Assembly: GCF_022844385.1 (NCBI RefSeq)
Contig: NZ_JALHLX010000021.1
Span: forward strand, 1-41,268
Length of the DNA: 41,268 nucleotides
Origin: Hydrogenophaga sp.
Lineage (GTDB): Bacteria > Pseudomonadota > Gammaproteobacteria > Burkholderiales > Burkholderiaceae_C
Direction of reading: 5' to 3'
The translations under genes and the position numbers were made by a program. The notes beneath the pieces were generated by a model, which did not search any database, was not told the origin of the DNA, and saw only the letters and a program-made list of their open reading frames with translations. Positions 25,072 through 34,947 of this stretch are shown piece by piece. Numbering within the stretch: position 1 is the stretch's first letter; each line of letters starts with the position of its first letter.

Positions 25072-26141
25072 GAACCCGTGGATTCGCGCACGATCAGCCA
25101 GCGGTTGCCGCTCTTGACCATGTCGAGCGTCTTGCGGCTGGTGACGTTGAGGGTGTCGGAGGTGTAGTCCTGGCGGAAGCGGGCCGTGGCCTTGTCGCCT
25201 TCCACCGTGACCTCCAGATTGCTCACGTCCACCCCGATGCGGGCGCGGGGTTCGATGCGGGCGCGTCGATCCGACTCCCAGGCCTTGCGGGCCTGGCCAC
25301 CGGGCGGCGCGAAGTTGCTGGCGTATGCGCCAAGGTAGGCGTTCATGTCCTTGGACGACCAGGCGCCGGCCCAGCCACGCACGGCGGCTTCCACCTCGCG
25401 CTGGGCGTCGGCTGCCACTGCGGGTGCTGCTGGCACGGCGGCAGGGGCTGCGGGTTTGGTGACGGCGGCCACGGGCGCAGCAGGCGCCGGGCTGGCCGGT
25501 TTCACTGCAGCCGGAGCGCTGGCTGGCGCTGCAGCCACGGAAGCCGCAGCAGCCGACCGGGTGTCAGCGGCAAACAGGTTGCGGATCAGGCTGAGCTTGG
25601 GTGCCACGGCGGGGTTGGTGCCGTCAAGTTGCAGCGCCTTGCTGTACGCCTGGCTGGCGAGCTTGGCATACACGTCACCCAGGTTCTCGTGAGCGGTGGC
25701 GTAGCTCGGGTTGGTGCGGATCGCCATTTCGAGCGCGGCACGGGCCTTGTCGAACTGGCTCTGGCCGGCGTAAAGCACGGCGAGGTTGTTGTAGGGCTCG
25801 GGCAGCTCGGGGTAGTCCTCGGTGAGCTTGCTGAAGGTGGCAATCGCGTCCTGCGTCTTGCCGCTTTCGGTGAGGATCACGCCCTTGAGAAAGCGCATCT
25901 GCGGATCGCGTGCCTTGCCCACCAGGTACTGGTCGGCCTTGGCCAGGGCTTCTGCCAGCTGGCCGCTGCGCAGCAGTCGGTTGACTTCGGCGTAGTCCTC
26001 GGTCTGTGCCCAGGCCAGTGTGGTGCCCAGGGCCAGCGTTGCAGCTACGGCCATGCAACGCAGGCGCGAACCCATACCGGAGCGAACCACAAAGGAAGGA
26101 TTGCCACGGGAAGTGGCTGGAAGTTTCACAGGGTGGGGCAT
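25068..26141 (-). CDS. exported TPR protein with Ala/Pro linker and SnoaL-like C-terminal domain
   Basis: 357 residues from ATG 26141 (GAGG ribosome binding site five bases before it). A start at 26075 (MGSRLRCMAV) would give a more standard signal peptide, which in either case ends LAWAQ before TEDYAE. The TPR region (about 50-190) contains LRSGQLAEALAKADQYLVGK, KTQDAIATFSKLTEDYPELP and YNNLAVLYAGQSQFDKARAA. A linker rich in Ala and Pro follows (about 205-260), then a domain (VRGWAGAWSSKDMNAYLGAY ... [11 protein letters not shown]) of the same type as the end of the L,D-transpeptidase encoded next. Both are probably periplasmic and may work together. It is the first gene of the six-gene run. 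Confidence 0.8.
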   Translation of the reverse strand: MPHPVKLPATSRGNPSFVVRSGMGSRLRCMAVAATLALGTTLAWAQTEDYAEVNRLLRSGQLAEALAKADQYLVGKARDPQMRFLKGVILTESGKTQDAIATFSKLTEDYPELPEPYNNLAVLYAGQSQFDKARAALEMAIRTNPSYATAHENLGDVYAKLASQAYSKALQLDGTNPAVAPKLSLIRNLFAADTRSAAAASVAAAPASAPAAVKPASPAPAAPVAAVTKPAAPAAVPAAPAVAADAQREVEAAVRGWAGAWSSKDMNAYLGAYASNFAPPGGQARKAWESDRRARIEPRARIGVDVSNLEVTVEGDKATARFRQDYTSDTLNVTSRKTLDMVKSGNRWLIVRESTGS

Positions 26142-26400
26142 GGGACCTCGGAGAGCGAATCTGGGCCACCGCAAGGCGGATGCATCCAGCGACACGTTGA
26201 TCAAAGGCCCGGCGCTGCATGGCATTTGCGCCGGGCTGGATATACTGGCGCATTGTATCTGAGGGGTCTGTTTCCCATGGCCGATCCAGACCGCCCGCAG
26301 CACACCGCGTGGCCTGTGTGACACAGACCGGCCGCACCAGCTGCCGCGTCAGCTTGTCCACCCCGTTTCGCCGCGCTGATCACGTGCCCGTTTCTCCGAC
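26142..26400. promoter_or_regulatory. divergent promoter region between the TPR gene and cysS
   Basis: 259 bases with no long gene. For cysS, TATACT at 26241-26246 is a possible -10 box (with TGGCAT at 26220-26225 as a poor -35, spacer 15). Downstream there is a 14-codon reading frame (26277-26321, MADPDRPQHTAWPV) behind a GAGGGG sequence, whose stop lies inside a small CTGTG/CACAG hairpin. The peptide is not rich in Cys and no T-run follows, so attenuation is not supported. I see nothing else recognisable. Confidence 0.35.
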
Positions 26401-27788
<1,388 letters not shown>

Positions 27789-27789
<1 letters not shown>

Positions 27790-28439
27790 TGGTCAGCTCC
27801 GTCTTGTCCGATGTGGGCCCGGATGCTCCCGACTACTGGCAGGAGGCTTGCCGCCACCTAATGAAGCGCGACCGCGTGATGAAGAAGCTCATCCCGCAGC
27901 ACGGTGGCGTGAGCCTGCAGTCGCGAGGGGACGCCTTCGTCACGTTGGCGCGCAGCATCGTGGGGCAGCAGATTTCGGTGAAGGCCGCGCAGTCGGTCTG
28001 GGACCGGTTTGCCGTGTTGCCCAAAAAAATGGTGCCCGCACAGGTGCTCAAGCTCAAGGTGGACGACATGCGCGCGGCGGGCCTGTCGGCGCGCAAGGTC
28101 GAGTACCTGGTGGACCTCGCCTTGCACTTTGCAAACAACCAGGTGCACGTGAAAGACTGGGCCGAGATGGACGATGAGGCCATCATCACGGAGCTGGTCG
28201 CCATCCGCGGCATTGGCCGCTGGACCGCTGAAATGTTCCTCATCTTCCACCTGATGCGGCCCAACGTACTACCACTGGACGACATTGGTCTGCAGAACGG
28301 CATCAGCCGCTGCTACTTTTCGGGTGAGCCGGTGAGCCGCAGCGACATCCGCGAAGTGGCGGGTTCGTGGGCCCCTTTCAGCAGCGTGGCGACTTGGTAT
28401 ATTTGGCGCTCGCTCGATCCGGCCCCCGTCGCCTACTGA
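27789..28439 (+). CDS. DNA-3-methyladenine glycosylase II, AlkA-like (HhH-GPD)
   Basis: 216 residues. It removes alkylated bases from DNA in base excision repair. The helix-hairpin-helix is VAIRGIGRWTAEMFLIFHL, and the catalytic Asp is in NVLPLDDIGLQNGI (about 164-165). FVTLARSIVGQQISVKAA, then GLSARKVEYLVDLA, are further family segments. The N-terminal AlkA domain of the E. coli enzyme is lacking, as in the short AlkA/MAG-type proteins common in Burkholderiales. It starts inside the cysS stop codon, so translation is coupled. Confidence 0.92.
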
Positions 28440-28546
28440 TCCCGAACACGTCGTTGAAGCACAAGCCCGCAGCATCGGGCCACGGCCCGCAGCACTGATG
28501 CATGTCAGGCGCGGCGCCCCGCACCACAAGACCACAGGAGTCCACC

Positions 28547-29548
28547 TTGGCCAAAAAGAACTTTCTCGACTTCGAGCAGCCCATTGCCGAACTCGAAACC
28601 AAGATCGAGGAACTGCGCTACGTGCAGACAGAATCCGCGGTCGACATCTCCGAAGAAATTGAACAACTCGCCGGCAAGAGCCTGCAGCTCACCAAAGACA
28701 TTTACAGCAGCCTCACGCCGTGGCAGATCACCAAGATTGCGCGTCACGCCGACCGGCCTTACACACTCGACTACGTGCGCGAGATCTTCACGCATTTCGT
28801 TGAACTGCACGGCGACCGCCATTTCTCCGACGACCTGAGCATCGTCGGCGGCCTCGCCCGGTTCAATGGCCAGCCCTGCATGGTGCTGGGTCACCAGAAG
28901 GGCCGCGACACGAAAGAGCGGGGCCTGCGCAATTTCGGCATGACCAAGCCCGAGGGTTACCGCAAGGCGCTGCGCCTGATGAAGCTGGCGGAAAAATTCC
29001 GCCTGCCGGTGTTCACCTTCGTCGACACACCTGGCGCCTACCCTGGCATCGACGCGGAAGAGCGCGGCCAGTCAGAAGCCATCGGCCGCAACATCTTCGA
29101 GATGGCGCAGCTTGAAGTGCCCATCATCTCCACCATCATTGGTGAGGGCGGCTCGGGCGGCGCGCTGGCCATCTCCGTGGCCGACCAGGTGCTCATGCTG
29201 CAGTACTCGGTGTACTCGGTGATCAGCCCCGAGGGCTGCGCCTCCATTCTCTGGAAAACCAGCGACCGCGCCAGCGACGCAGCCGATGCACTGGGCATCA
29301 CTGCGCACCGGCTCAAGGCCCTGGGTCTGGTCGACAAGATCGTCAACGAGCCGGTGGGTGGCGCGCACCGCGACCACAAGCAGATGGCGGCCTTCCTCAA
29401 GCGTGCACTGGGCGACGCCTGGCGCCAGGTGACCGACCTCAAGGTCAAGGAACTGGTGGACCGCCGCTACGCCCGCCTCAACAGCTACGGCCGATACACC
29501 GACACCAAGGCCGACAGCAAGGCCGACGCCAAGAGCGACAAGCGCTGA
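28547..29548 (+). CDS. accA: acetyl-CoA carboxylase, carboxyltransferase alpha subunit
   Basis: 333 residues from TTG 28547, chosen because AGGAG lies at 28536-28540, six bases before it, and because (M)[19 protein letters not shown] is the usual AccA N-terminus; the ATG at 28502 would add 15 unrelated residues. Motifs: [11 protein letters not shown], the [10 protein letters not shown] loop, [49 protein letters not shown] and [14 protein letters not shown]. With AccD it forms the carboxyltransferase making malonyl-CoA for fatty acid synthesis. It ends one base before tilS. Confidence 0.97.
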   Translation: MAKKNFLDFEQPIAELETKIEELRYVQTESAVDISEEIEQLAGKSLQLTKDIYSSLTPWQITKIARHADRPYTLDYVREIFTHFVELHGDRHFSDDLSIVGGLARFNGQPCMVLGHQKGRDTKERGLRNFGMTKPEGYRKALRLMKLAEKFRLPVFTFVDTPGAYPGIDAEERGQSEAIGRNIFEMAQLEVPIISTIIGEGGSGGALAISVADQVLMLQYSVYSVISPEGCASILWKTSDRASDAADALGITAHRLKALGLVDKIVNEPVGGAHRDHKQMAAFLKRALGDAWRQVTDLKVKELVDRRYARLNSYGRYTDTKADSKADAKSDKR

Positions 29549-29549
29549 C

Positions 29550-30524
29550 GTGAACCGCAGCACCGCGCCCGCCAACCCCTGCGAGCAGGCGTTGGCACGG
29601 TGGTGCGAACGCTGCGCACCCCATCCGTTGAGCGTGGCGGTGGCCTACAGCGCAGGGGCCGATTCCACCGCCTTGCTGCTCGCAGCGCATCAACGGTGGC
29701 CCGGCCAGGTGGTGGCACTTCATGTGCACCACGGCCTGCAGGCAGCGGCCGACGACTTCGAACTCCATTCCCGGCGCTTCTGCGAACAACACGGCATTGA
29801 ACTGCGGGTGGAACGTGTGCAGGCCGCGCACGAGGCAGGCCAGAGTCCGGAAGATGCAGCCCGCTTGGCGCGATACGCCGCGTTGGCCCGCATGGCTTGT
29901 GACCTTCAAGCCGACTGCGTGCTGCTGGGCCAACACGCCGACGACCAGGCCGAGACCTTGCTGCTCGCCTTGAGCCGGGGCGCGGGGCTGCCGGGACTGG
30001 CCTCCATGCCTGAACTTTTCGAGCGCGCGGGCATGTGCTTTGGCCGGCCCTTGCTGGACGTTCCGGGCAGCGCGCTGCGCACCTGGTTGCTGAGCGCAGG
30101 GCACGCGTTCGTGGACGATCCCAGCAACACCGACACCCGCTTCACGCGCAACCGCATCCGTGCTGTGCTCCTGCCTGCGTGGGAGACCTGCTTCCCCGGC
30201 TTTCGGCCCATGCTCGCGCGCAGTGCTCGCCATGCCGCACAGGCCCAGCGCTTGCTCGATGAGCTGGCTGCCATCGACCTGGCGTTCACCGGGGCACCTC
30301 CGCAGATCGCGCATCTGCAATCGCTCGGGCGTGATCGCCAGGCCAATGTCCTGCGCCATTGGCTGCGCACCGGCGCGGGTGTGTCCGCTTCCACCGCGCA
30401 ACTGGACCAACTGCTCGATCAGATTGCAGCCTGCACCACGCGCGGCCACCGCATCCACCTCAAGGTCGGCCCTGGCCATGTGGAGCGCATCGGCGAGCGC
30501 TTGGCATACACCTCCGCCCTATAA
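29550..30524 (+). CDS. tilS: tRNA(Ile)-lysidine synthase
   Basis: 324 residues from GTG 29550, one base after the accA stop. TilS attaches lysine to C34 of the tRNA-Ile with CAU anticodon, making it read AUA. The N-type PP-loop reads AYSAGADSTALL (34-39 SAGADS), where the family usually has SGGxDS, so the second glycine position is Ala. Other segments: VALHVHHGLQ, ARLARYAALARMA, LLGQHADDQAETLLL, the RPLLD motif and DPSNTDTRFTRNRIR. It is shorter than E. coli TilS, having only a reduced C-terminal part, a common short form. The TATAAT of the presumed lysC promoter overlaps its stop. Confidence 0.93.
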   Translation: MNRSTAPANPCEQALARWCERCAPHPLSVAVAYSAGADSTALLLAAHQRWPGQVVALHVHHGLQAAADDFELHSRRFCEQHGIELRVERVQAAHEAGQSPEDAARLARYAALARMACDLQADCVLLGQHADDQAETLLLALSRGAGLPGLASMPELFERAGMCFGRPLLDVPGSALRTWLLSAGHAFVDDPSNTDTRFTRNRIRAVLLPAWETCFPGFRPMLARSARHAAQAQRLLDELAAIDLAFTGAPPQIAHLQSLGRDRQANVLRHWLRTGAGVSASTAQLDQLLDQIAACTTRGHRIHLKVGPGHVERIGERLAYTSAL

Positions 30525-30525
30525 T
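30520..30525 (+). promoter_or_regulatory. likely -10 box of the lysC promoter
   Basis: A perfect TATAAT spans the tilS stop codon (TAA at 30522-30524), 55 bases before the lysC ATG. The best -35 match is TTGGCA at 30501-30506, but its spacer is only 13 bases, so the -35 is weak or different. It suggests lysC has a promoter of its own. Confidence 0.45.
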
Positions 30526-30580
30526 TGCGGGCTTTGCCCGGCGGCGCAGCCGGCGCGTTCAACCCAACCAATCCAACCCG

Positions 30581-31861
30581 ATGGCCTTGATAGTTCACAA
30601 GTACGGCGGCACCTCCATGGGGTCGACCGAGCGCATCCGCAATGTGGCCAAACGCGTGGCCAAGTGGCACCGCGCGGGTCACCAGCTCGTGGTCGTGCCC
30701 AGCGCGATGAGCGGCGAAACCAACCGCCTGCTCGGACTCGCCAAAGAGCTCGCGCCGGCCAAGGCCAGCACCGCCTACAGCCGCGAACTCGACATGCTGG
30801 CCGCCACCGGAGAGCAGGCGTCTTCTGCCCTGCTGGCCATCGCCCTGCAGGCCGAGGGCCTGGAGTCGGTGAGCTACGCCGGCTGGCAAGTACCCATCAA
30901 GACCAACAGCGCGTTCACCAAGGCCCGCATCGAGTCGATCGACGACGCACGCATCCGCGCTGACCTGAACGCCGGCAAGGTCGTCATCGTGACCGGATTC
31001 CAGGGCGTGGACCCCGAAGGTCACATCACCACGCTGGGCCGTGGCGGCAGCGACACTTCGGCGGTGGCCGTGGCCGCTGCCCTCAAGGCAGCCGAGTGCC
31101 TGATCTACACCGACGTGGACGGCGTCTACACCACCGACCCACGCGTGGTGCCCGAAGCGCGCCGTCTGGCACGGGTGAGCTTTGAGGAGATGCTGGAGAT
31201 GGCCAGCATGGGCAGCAAAGTGCTGCAGATCCGTTCGGTGGAATTCGCCGGTAAGTACAAGGTGCCCCTGCGCGTGCTCTCCAGCTTCACGCCCTGGGAC
31301 ATCGACCTGAATGAAGAAGCCGCGTCCGGCACCCTGATCACTTTTGAGGAAGAAGAAACCATGGAACAAGCTGTCGTCTCAGGCATTGCGTTCAACCGCG
31401 ACGAAGCCAAGATCTCCGTGCTCGGCGTGCCCGACACTCCCGGCATCGCGTACCAGATCCTGGGCGCGGTGGCCGATGCGAACATCGAGGTCGACGTGAT
31501 CATCCAGAACCTGAGCAAGGACGGGAAAACCGACTTCAGCTTCACGGTGCACCGCAATGATTTCCAGAAAACCATGGACCTGCTCAAGGCCAAGGTGGTG
31601 CCTTCACTGGGTGCCGCCGAGGTGGTGGGTGATGCGCGCATCTGCAAGGTCAGCATCGTGGGCATCGGCATGCGCAGCCACGTGGGCGTGGCCAGCCGCA
31701 TGTTCAAGTGCCTGAGCACCGAGGGCATCAACATCCAGATGATCTCGACCTCGGAGATCAAGACCTCGGTGGTGATCGATGAGAAGTACATGGAGCTCGC
31801 CGTGCGTTCGCTGCACCGCGAATTCGACCTCGACCAGACCGCCGACACCATCACCGGCTGA
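30581..31861 (+). CDS. lysC: aspartate kinase
   Basis: 426 residues from ATG 30581. It phosphorylates aspartate, the first step towards lysine, threonine, methionine and diaminopimelate. The amino-acid kinase domain (1 to about 245) has MALIVHKYGGTSMGSTERIR read as KYGGTSMGS, then LAATGEQASSALLAIAL, TTLGRGGSDTSAVA and YTDVDGVYTTDPR. Two ACT domains follow (about 262-426; VSGIAFNRDEAKISVLGVPD, then VSIVGIGMRSHVGVASRMFK and ISTSEIKTSVVID), which give feedback control by lysine and/or threonine. The fused two-ACT layout is that of single-function aspartate kinases. A second hairpin, CTTGCC/GGCAAG, follows the stop, without a T-run. Confidence 0.96.
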   Translation: MALIVHKYGGTSMGSTERIRNVAKRVAKWHRAGHQLVVVPSAMSGETNRLLGLAKELAPAKASTAYSRELDMLAATGEQASSALLAIALQAEGLESVSYAGWQVPIKTNSAFTKARIESIDDARIRADLNAGKVVIVTGFQGVDPEGHITTLGRGGSDTSAVAVAAALKAAECLIYTDVDGVYTTDPRVVPEARRLARVSFEEMLEMASMGSKVLQIRSVEFAGKYKVPLRVLSSFTPWDIDLNEEAASGTLITFEEEETMEQAVVSGIAFNRDEAKISVLGVPDTPGIAYQILGAVADANIEVDVIIQNLSKDGKTDFSFTVHRNDFQKTMDLLKAKVVPSLGAAEVVGDARICKVSIVGIGMRSHVGVASRMFKCLSTEGINIQMISTSEIKTSVVIDEKYMELAVRSLHREFDLDQTADTITG

Positions 31862-31916
31862 AGGCCTTGCCTCTGGGCAAGAGGCGCGGTGGGATGAGGC
31901 ATAATACGCAGCTTCC

Positions 31917-32009
31917 GGAGCGATGACCGAGTGGCCGAAGGTGCTCCCCTGCTAAGGGAGTATGGGGTGTAGAGCCTCATCGAGGGTTCGAATCCCTCTC
32001 GCTCCGCCA
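31917..32009 (+). tRNA. tRNA-Ser, anticodon GCT
   Basis: 93 bases with the CCA encoded. The acceptor arms GGAGCGA (31917-31923) and TCGCTCC (31999-32005) pair fully, with G32006 as discriminator and CCA at 32007-32009. The anticodon stem is CTCCC/GGGAG and the loop reads CTGCTAA, with GCT at 31951-31953 for AGC and AGU codons. The long variable arm of a class II tRNA follows, and the T arm holds GGTTCGAATCC. A CATAAT box at 31900-31905 is a possible promoter -10. Confidence 0.97.
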
Positions 32010-32018
32010 GATGTAGAA

Positions 32019-32048
32019 AAAAACGCGCCCCCGGGCGCGTTTTTGCTT
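32019..32048 (+). terminator. intrinsic terminator after tRNA-Ser
   Basis: AAAAACGCGCCC (32019-32030), loop CC, GGGCGCGTTTTT (32033-32044), then GCTTTT. The 12-pair stem has A-runs on its left and T-runs on its right, so it could work in both directions. It ends the tRNA transcript ten bases after the CCA. Confidence 0.92.
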
Positions 32049-32108
32049 TTCTGCCTCCGGCATCCTGCGTGACACGCACGGGGAGCACCCACCCCGCAGA
32101 ATGTGCGG

Positions 32109-33023
32109 ATGTCTTCATCCAACAAGTCCGCAGTACCGCTGTCCACTTCGGCCTTCGCCACGCTGTTGCTCATCGCTTTCATGATGGGCGCCAACCACGT
32201 GGCGGCCCGTCTGGCTTTCGACAATGGCGTGAGCGTGGCCACTGCGGTGGCGTTTCGCAGCGGTGTCACGGCGCTGGTGGTCGGACTGATCCTGCTGGTG
32301 TACCGCGTACCGGTGCGCCTTCAGTCGCGCCACCGCAAGGCCTTGCCTGCCATCGGTTTGCTGGTGGGCGTGCAGAGTCTGTGTCTTTATGCATCGGTGG
32401 CGCGGCTGCCGGTGGCGCTGGCCTTGCTGGCCTTCAACACCTACCCTTTGTGGACGGCGCTGTGGGCGCGCGTGGTCTACGGCCAGCGGCCGCAGCCGCG
32501 CGTGTTGCGCGCCATGCCGGTGATGCTGCTCGGGCTGGCGCTGGCACTGGATGTGTCCGGCGCGGCCTCTGGTCTGGGCGCTTCGGGCCACTGGGCGCAG
32601 ATCGGTGTGGGCGTTGCGTTTGCGCTCACGGCAGCGGCCACCTTCGGCCTGGCGCTGGTGATCACGCAGCACGAGACGGGTGACCTTGATGGTCGTCTGC
32701 GCACCGCCACCACCTTGACGATCGTGGGCATCATGGCGCTCATCGCGTGCGGTGTGCAGGGCGGGCTGGCATTGCCGCAGGCAGCCGTGGGCTGGTGGGG
32801 GCTGTTCGGCCTGACCGTGCTCTACGGCACCGCCTTCACCATCATGTTCACGGTGTTGCCCAAGCTCGGCGTGGTCGGCAACTCGGCCATCATGAACATC
32901 GAACCTATCTTCGCACTCGTGCTGGCCTGGGCCATCCTGGGCCAGTCGATCGCGGCAGTGCAGGTGGCGGGTGGTCTGCTGGTGGTGGCCACCGTGATGT
33001 GGCTGGGATTGCGCAGAGGCTAG
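32109..33023 (+). CDS. EamA/DMT-family membrane exporter
   Basis: 304 residues from ATG 32109; a GTG two codons earlier is also possible. About ten hydrophobic segments in two EamA repeats: the first begins STSAFATLLLIAFMMGANHV and contains ALALLAFNTYPLWTALWARV, the second includes GVAFALTAAATFGLALVI and ends IEPIFALVLAWAILGQSIAA, then VQVAGGLLVVATVM. Members export amino acids or other metabolites from the cytoplasm; the substrate cannot be inferred here. Its TAG stop shares the palindrome CTAG (33020-33023) with the stop of the convergent hslR gene. Confidence 0.88.
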   Translation: MSSSNKSAVPLSTSAFATLLLIAFMMGANHVAARLAFDNGVSVATAVAFRSGVTALVVGLILLVYRVPVRLQSRHRKALPAIGLLVGVQSLCLYASVARLPVALALLAFNTYPLWTALWARVVYGQRPQPRVLRAMPVMLLGLALALDVSGAASGLGASGHWAQIGVGVAFALTAAATFGLALVITQHETGDLDGRLRTATTLTIVGIMALIACGVQGGLALPQAAVGWWGLFGLTVLYGTAFTIMFTVLPKLGVVGNSAIMNIEPIFALVLAWAILGQSIAAVQVAGGLLVVATVMWLGLRRG

Positions 33024-33475
33024 TCGTCCAGCGACGCGCTCCAGCGATCGTTCCATTCGCCTCGAGGCGGCGCATCGCGCAGCCCTTCAATGTCCCGCCG
33101 GTCCCGCTTGGTGGGCCGCCCCATGGTCTGGCTGTGCGCGGGCTCGGGTGCGAGGCGCCGCATCTCGGCGTTCGCGGCGCGTTGCGCCAGCGAGGCGGCG
33201 GTTTCTTCAAACAGCAGTGCGGCCACCGGCGCTGCTGCGCGCACACCGCTCAAGCCCTTGACCAACACCGTGCGCACCTCATGGCCGATGCGCATTTCCA
33301 GCGTGTCGCCGATCTTCACGTCTTTCGACGGTTTCGCGAGTTGGCCGTTGAGCCGGACGCGGCCCTTGTCGATCTCTTCGCTGCTGAGGCCCCGCGTCTT
33401 GTAGAAGCGCGCGGCCCAGAGCCATTTGTCGAGACGGACCTTGATGGACGCAGATTCGGTGTGGGCTGGTTTCAT
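33020..33475 (-). CDS. hslR: S4-domain RNA-binding protein, Hsp15 type
   Basis: 151 residues from ATG 33475. The S4 fold occupies about 10-75: VRLDKWLWAARFYKTRGLSS, then GRVRLNGQLAKPSKDVKIGD and LEMRIGHEVRTVLV. The basic C-terminus (MGRPTKRDRRDIEGL) is typical of the family. E. coli Hsp15 binds stalled 50S subunits that carry a nascent chain and helps recycle them after heat shock. The start overlaps the tctE stop as ATGA, and no ribosome binding site is visible before it, so it seems to depend on translation of tctE. The frame is open further upstream but that lies inside tctE. Confidence 0.9.
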   Translation of the reverse strand: MKPAHTESASIKVRLDKWLWAARFYKTRGLSSEEIDKGRVRLNGQLAKPSKDVKIGDTLEMRIGHEVRTVLVKGLSGVRAAAPVAALLFEETAASLAQRAANAEMRRLAPEPAHSQTMGRPTKRDRRDIEGLRDAPPRGEWNDRWSASLDD

Positions 33476-34947
33476 GCAGAGGGAGAGGGTGGGGCCAGGG
33501 GCAGGCGCACGGTGGCATCGAGACCACGCACATGGCCAGATTGTGTGCAGTTGTCGAGGGCGATTTCGCCGCCCAGCGACTGCACGATCTCGCGGCAGAT
33601 CGCCAGGCCCAGCCCGGAGCCCGACGCGCTGTTGGCCTGTCGGTGCTCGGTGGCGAAGGGCTGGAACAGGCGTTCCCGCAGCGCGGCCGAGATGCCCGGC
33701 CCCTCGTCGCTGATGGTGAGGGCGGCAGTCTGTGCATCTGTGACCAGCGACACGGTCAGCGCGGTGCCGGGCGGTGTGTTCTTGATCGCGTTGTGCAGCA
33801 GGTTGCGGCTGAGTTCGCGCAGCGCCCATTCGTGGGCGCGTACCGGTGCGGTTTGTGTGGTGATGGAGAAATCGAGCGCGCGTTCGGCAATGAGCGCCGA
33901 GAGGTCGAGTGCCACCAGTCGCACCACGGCCGACCAGTCGTGCACCGGCGTGCTTTTCTCCTGGCGCAGCTGTTCCACCTTGGCCAGCGCCAGCATCTGG
34001 TTGGCCAGCTCGGTGGCGCGTTCCACCGTGTGGCCGATCTCGTCCAGCGCCTGGCGCGGCTCCACATCGCCGCGCTGGGCCGATTGCACCTGTGTCTTGA
34101 GCACGGCCAGCGGTGTGCGCAGCTGGTGCGAGGTGTCGCGTACAAACCGCTTCTGGTGTTCCAGCAAGTGCGAGAGGCGCTGCATGTGCTGGTTGGTCGC
34201 GTCCAGCAGCGGCAGCAGTTCGCGCGGTGCGCCTTCGGTGGGCAGGGGCGACAGGTCGTTCTCGCTGCGCATGCCCAGCGCCTGGCTGAGCGCGCGCACG
34301 GGCTGCGTGGCGCGCTGCACCACGAACACCACCACGAGCGCGATCACCAGCACCAGCGCGGCCTGCCGCCAGAGTGTGTCGATCAGGATCTGGCGCGCCA
34401 GCGTTTCGCGCAGTTCCAGCGTCTCGGCCACCTGGATGGTGGCCATGCCCTGTTCGTACACACCCGAGACTGGCTGCAGCAACACCGCCATGCGCACCGG
34501 CACTCCCAGGTACTCGTCGTCGTAAAAGTTCACCAGCGCCGCATAGAGATTCTTTTGAGGGATGTCGCTTCGTCCGGGAGGGAGGTTCTCAAAGCCCGAG
34601 ACCAGTTCGCCCTGGAGACCGCTTACGCGGTAAAAGATGCGGCTGCGGTTGTCGGCCTCGAAGGCCTCCAGCGCGGAATAGAGCAGGGTGGACTCCACCC
34701 GCAGTTCGCTGCCGGTTCCAGTGACGCGCAGTTGTTCACCCAGCGACTTGGCGGTGGCCAGCAAGGTGCGGTCGTAAGCGGTGTCGGCCGCCGCCAGCGC
34801 CTGTCGGTACAGCACCACCGTGTTGATCAAGAGGAACGCAAACACCGGCAGCAAAATGCCGAGCAACAAGGTGCGGCGCAGTGAGAGGGCGCGAGGCCGG
34901 TGGGCATCGGTGCCTGCAGATTCGGGAGCAGCCATGAAACCCGGCAT
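33472..34947 (-). CDS. tctE: sensor histidine kinase of the TctE family
   Basis: 491 residues from ATG 34947 (TGATG overlap with tctD; MAAPES at 34935 is an alternative). Two membrane segments, about 25-46 and 196-210, enclose a periplasmic 2CSK_N-type sensor (AADTAYDRTLLATAKSLGEQ ...). A HAMP-like linker follows, then the HisKA domain with H274 in FVRDTSHQLRTPLAVLKTQ. The ATPase domain has NLLHNAIKNTPPG (N box), ISDEGPGIS (G1) and SGSGLGLAICREI (G2). TctE senses tricarboxylates such as citrate in enterobacteria; the tctCBA genes next door support a carboxylate-type signal here, though its identity is open. Confidence 0.9.
   Translation of the reverse strand: MPGFMAAPESAGTDAHRPRALSLRRTLLLGILLPVFAFLLINTVVLYRQALAAADTAYDRTLLATAKSLGEQLRVTGTGSELRVESTLLYSALEAFEADNRSRIFYRVSGLQGELVSGFENLPPGRSDIPQKNLYAALVNFYDDEYLGVPVRMAVLLQPVSGVYEQGMATIQVAETLELRETLARQILIDTLWRQAALVLVIALVVVFVVQRATQPVRALSQALGMRSENDLSPLPTEGAPRELLPLLDATNQHMQRLSHLLEHQKRFVRDTSHQLRTPLAVLKTQVQSAQRGDVEPRQALDEIGHTVERATELANQMLALAKVEQLRQEKSTPVHDWSAVVRLVALDLSALIAERALDFSITTQTAPVRAHEWALRELSRNLLHNAIKNTPPGTALTVSLVTDAQTAALTISDEGPGISAALRERLFQPFATEHRQANSASGSGLGLAICREIVQSLGGEIALDNCTQSGHVRGLDATVRLPLAPPSPSA

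Noticed and set aside
31861..31890. Intrinsic terminator directly after lysC
   Set aside because: CTTGCC/GGCAAG forms only a short stem and no T-run follows; read-through into tRNA-Ser is possible.
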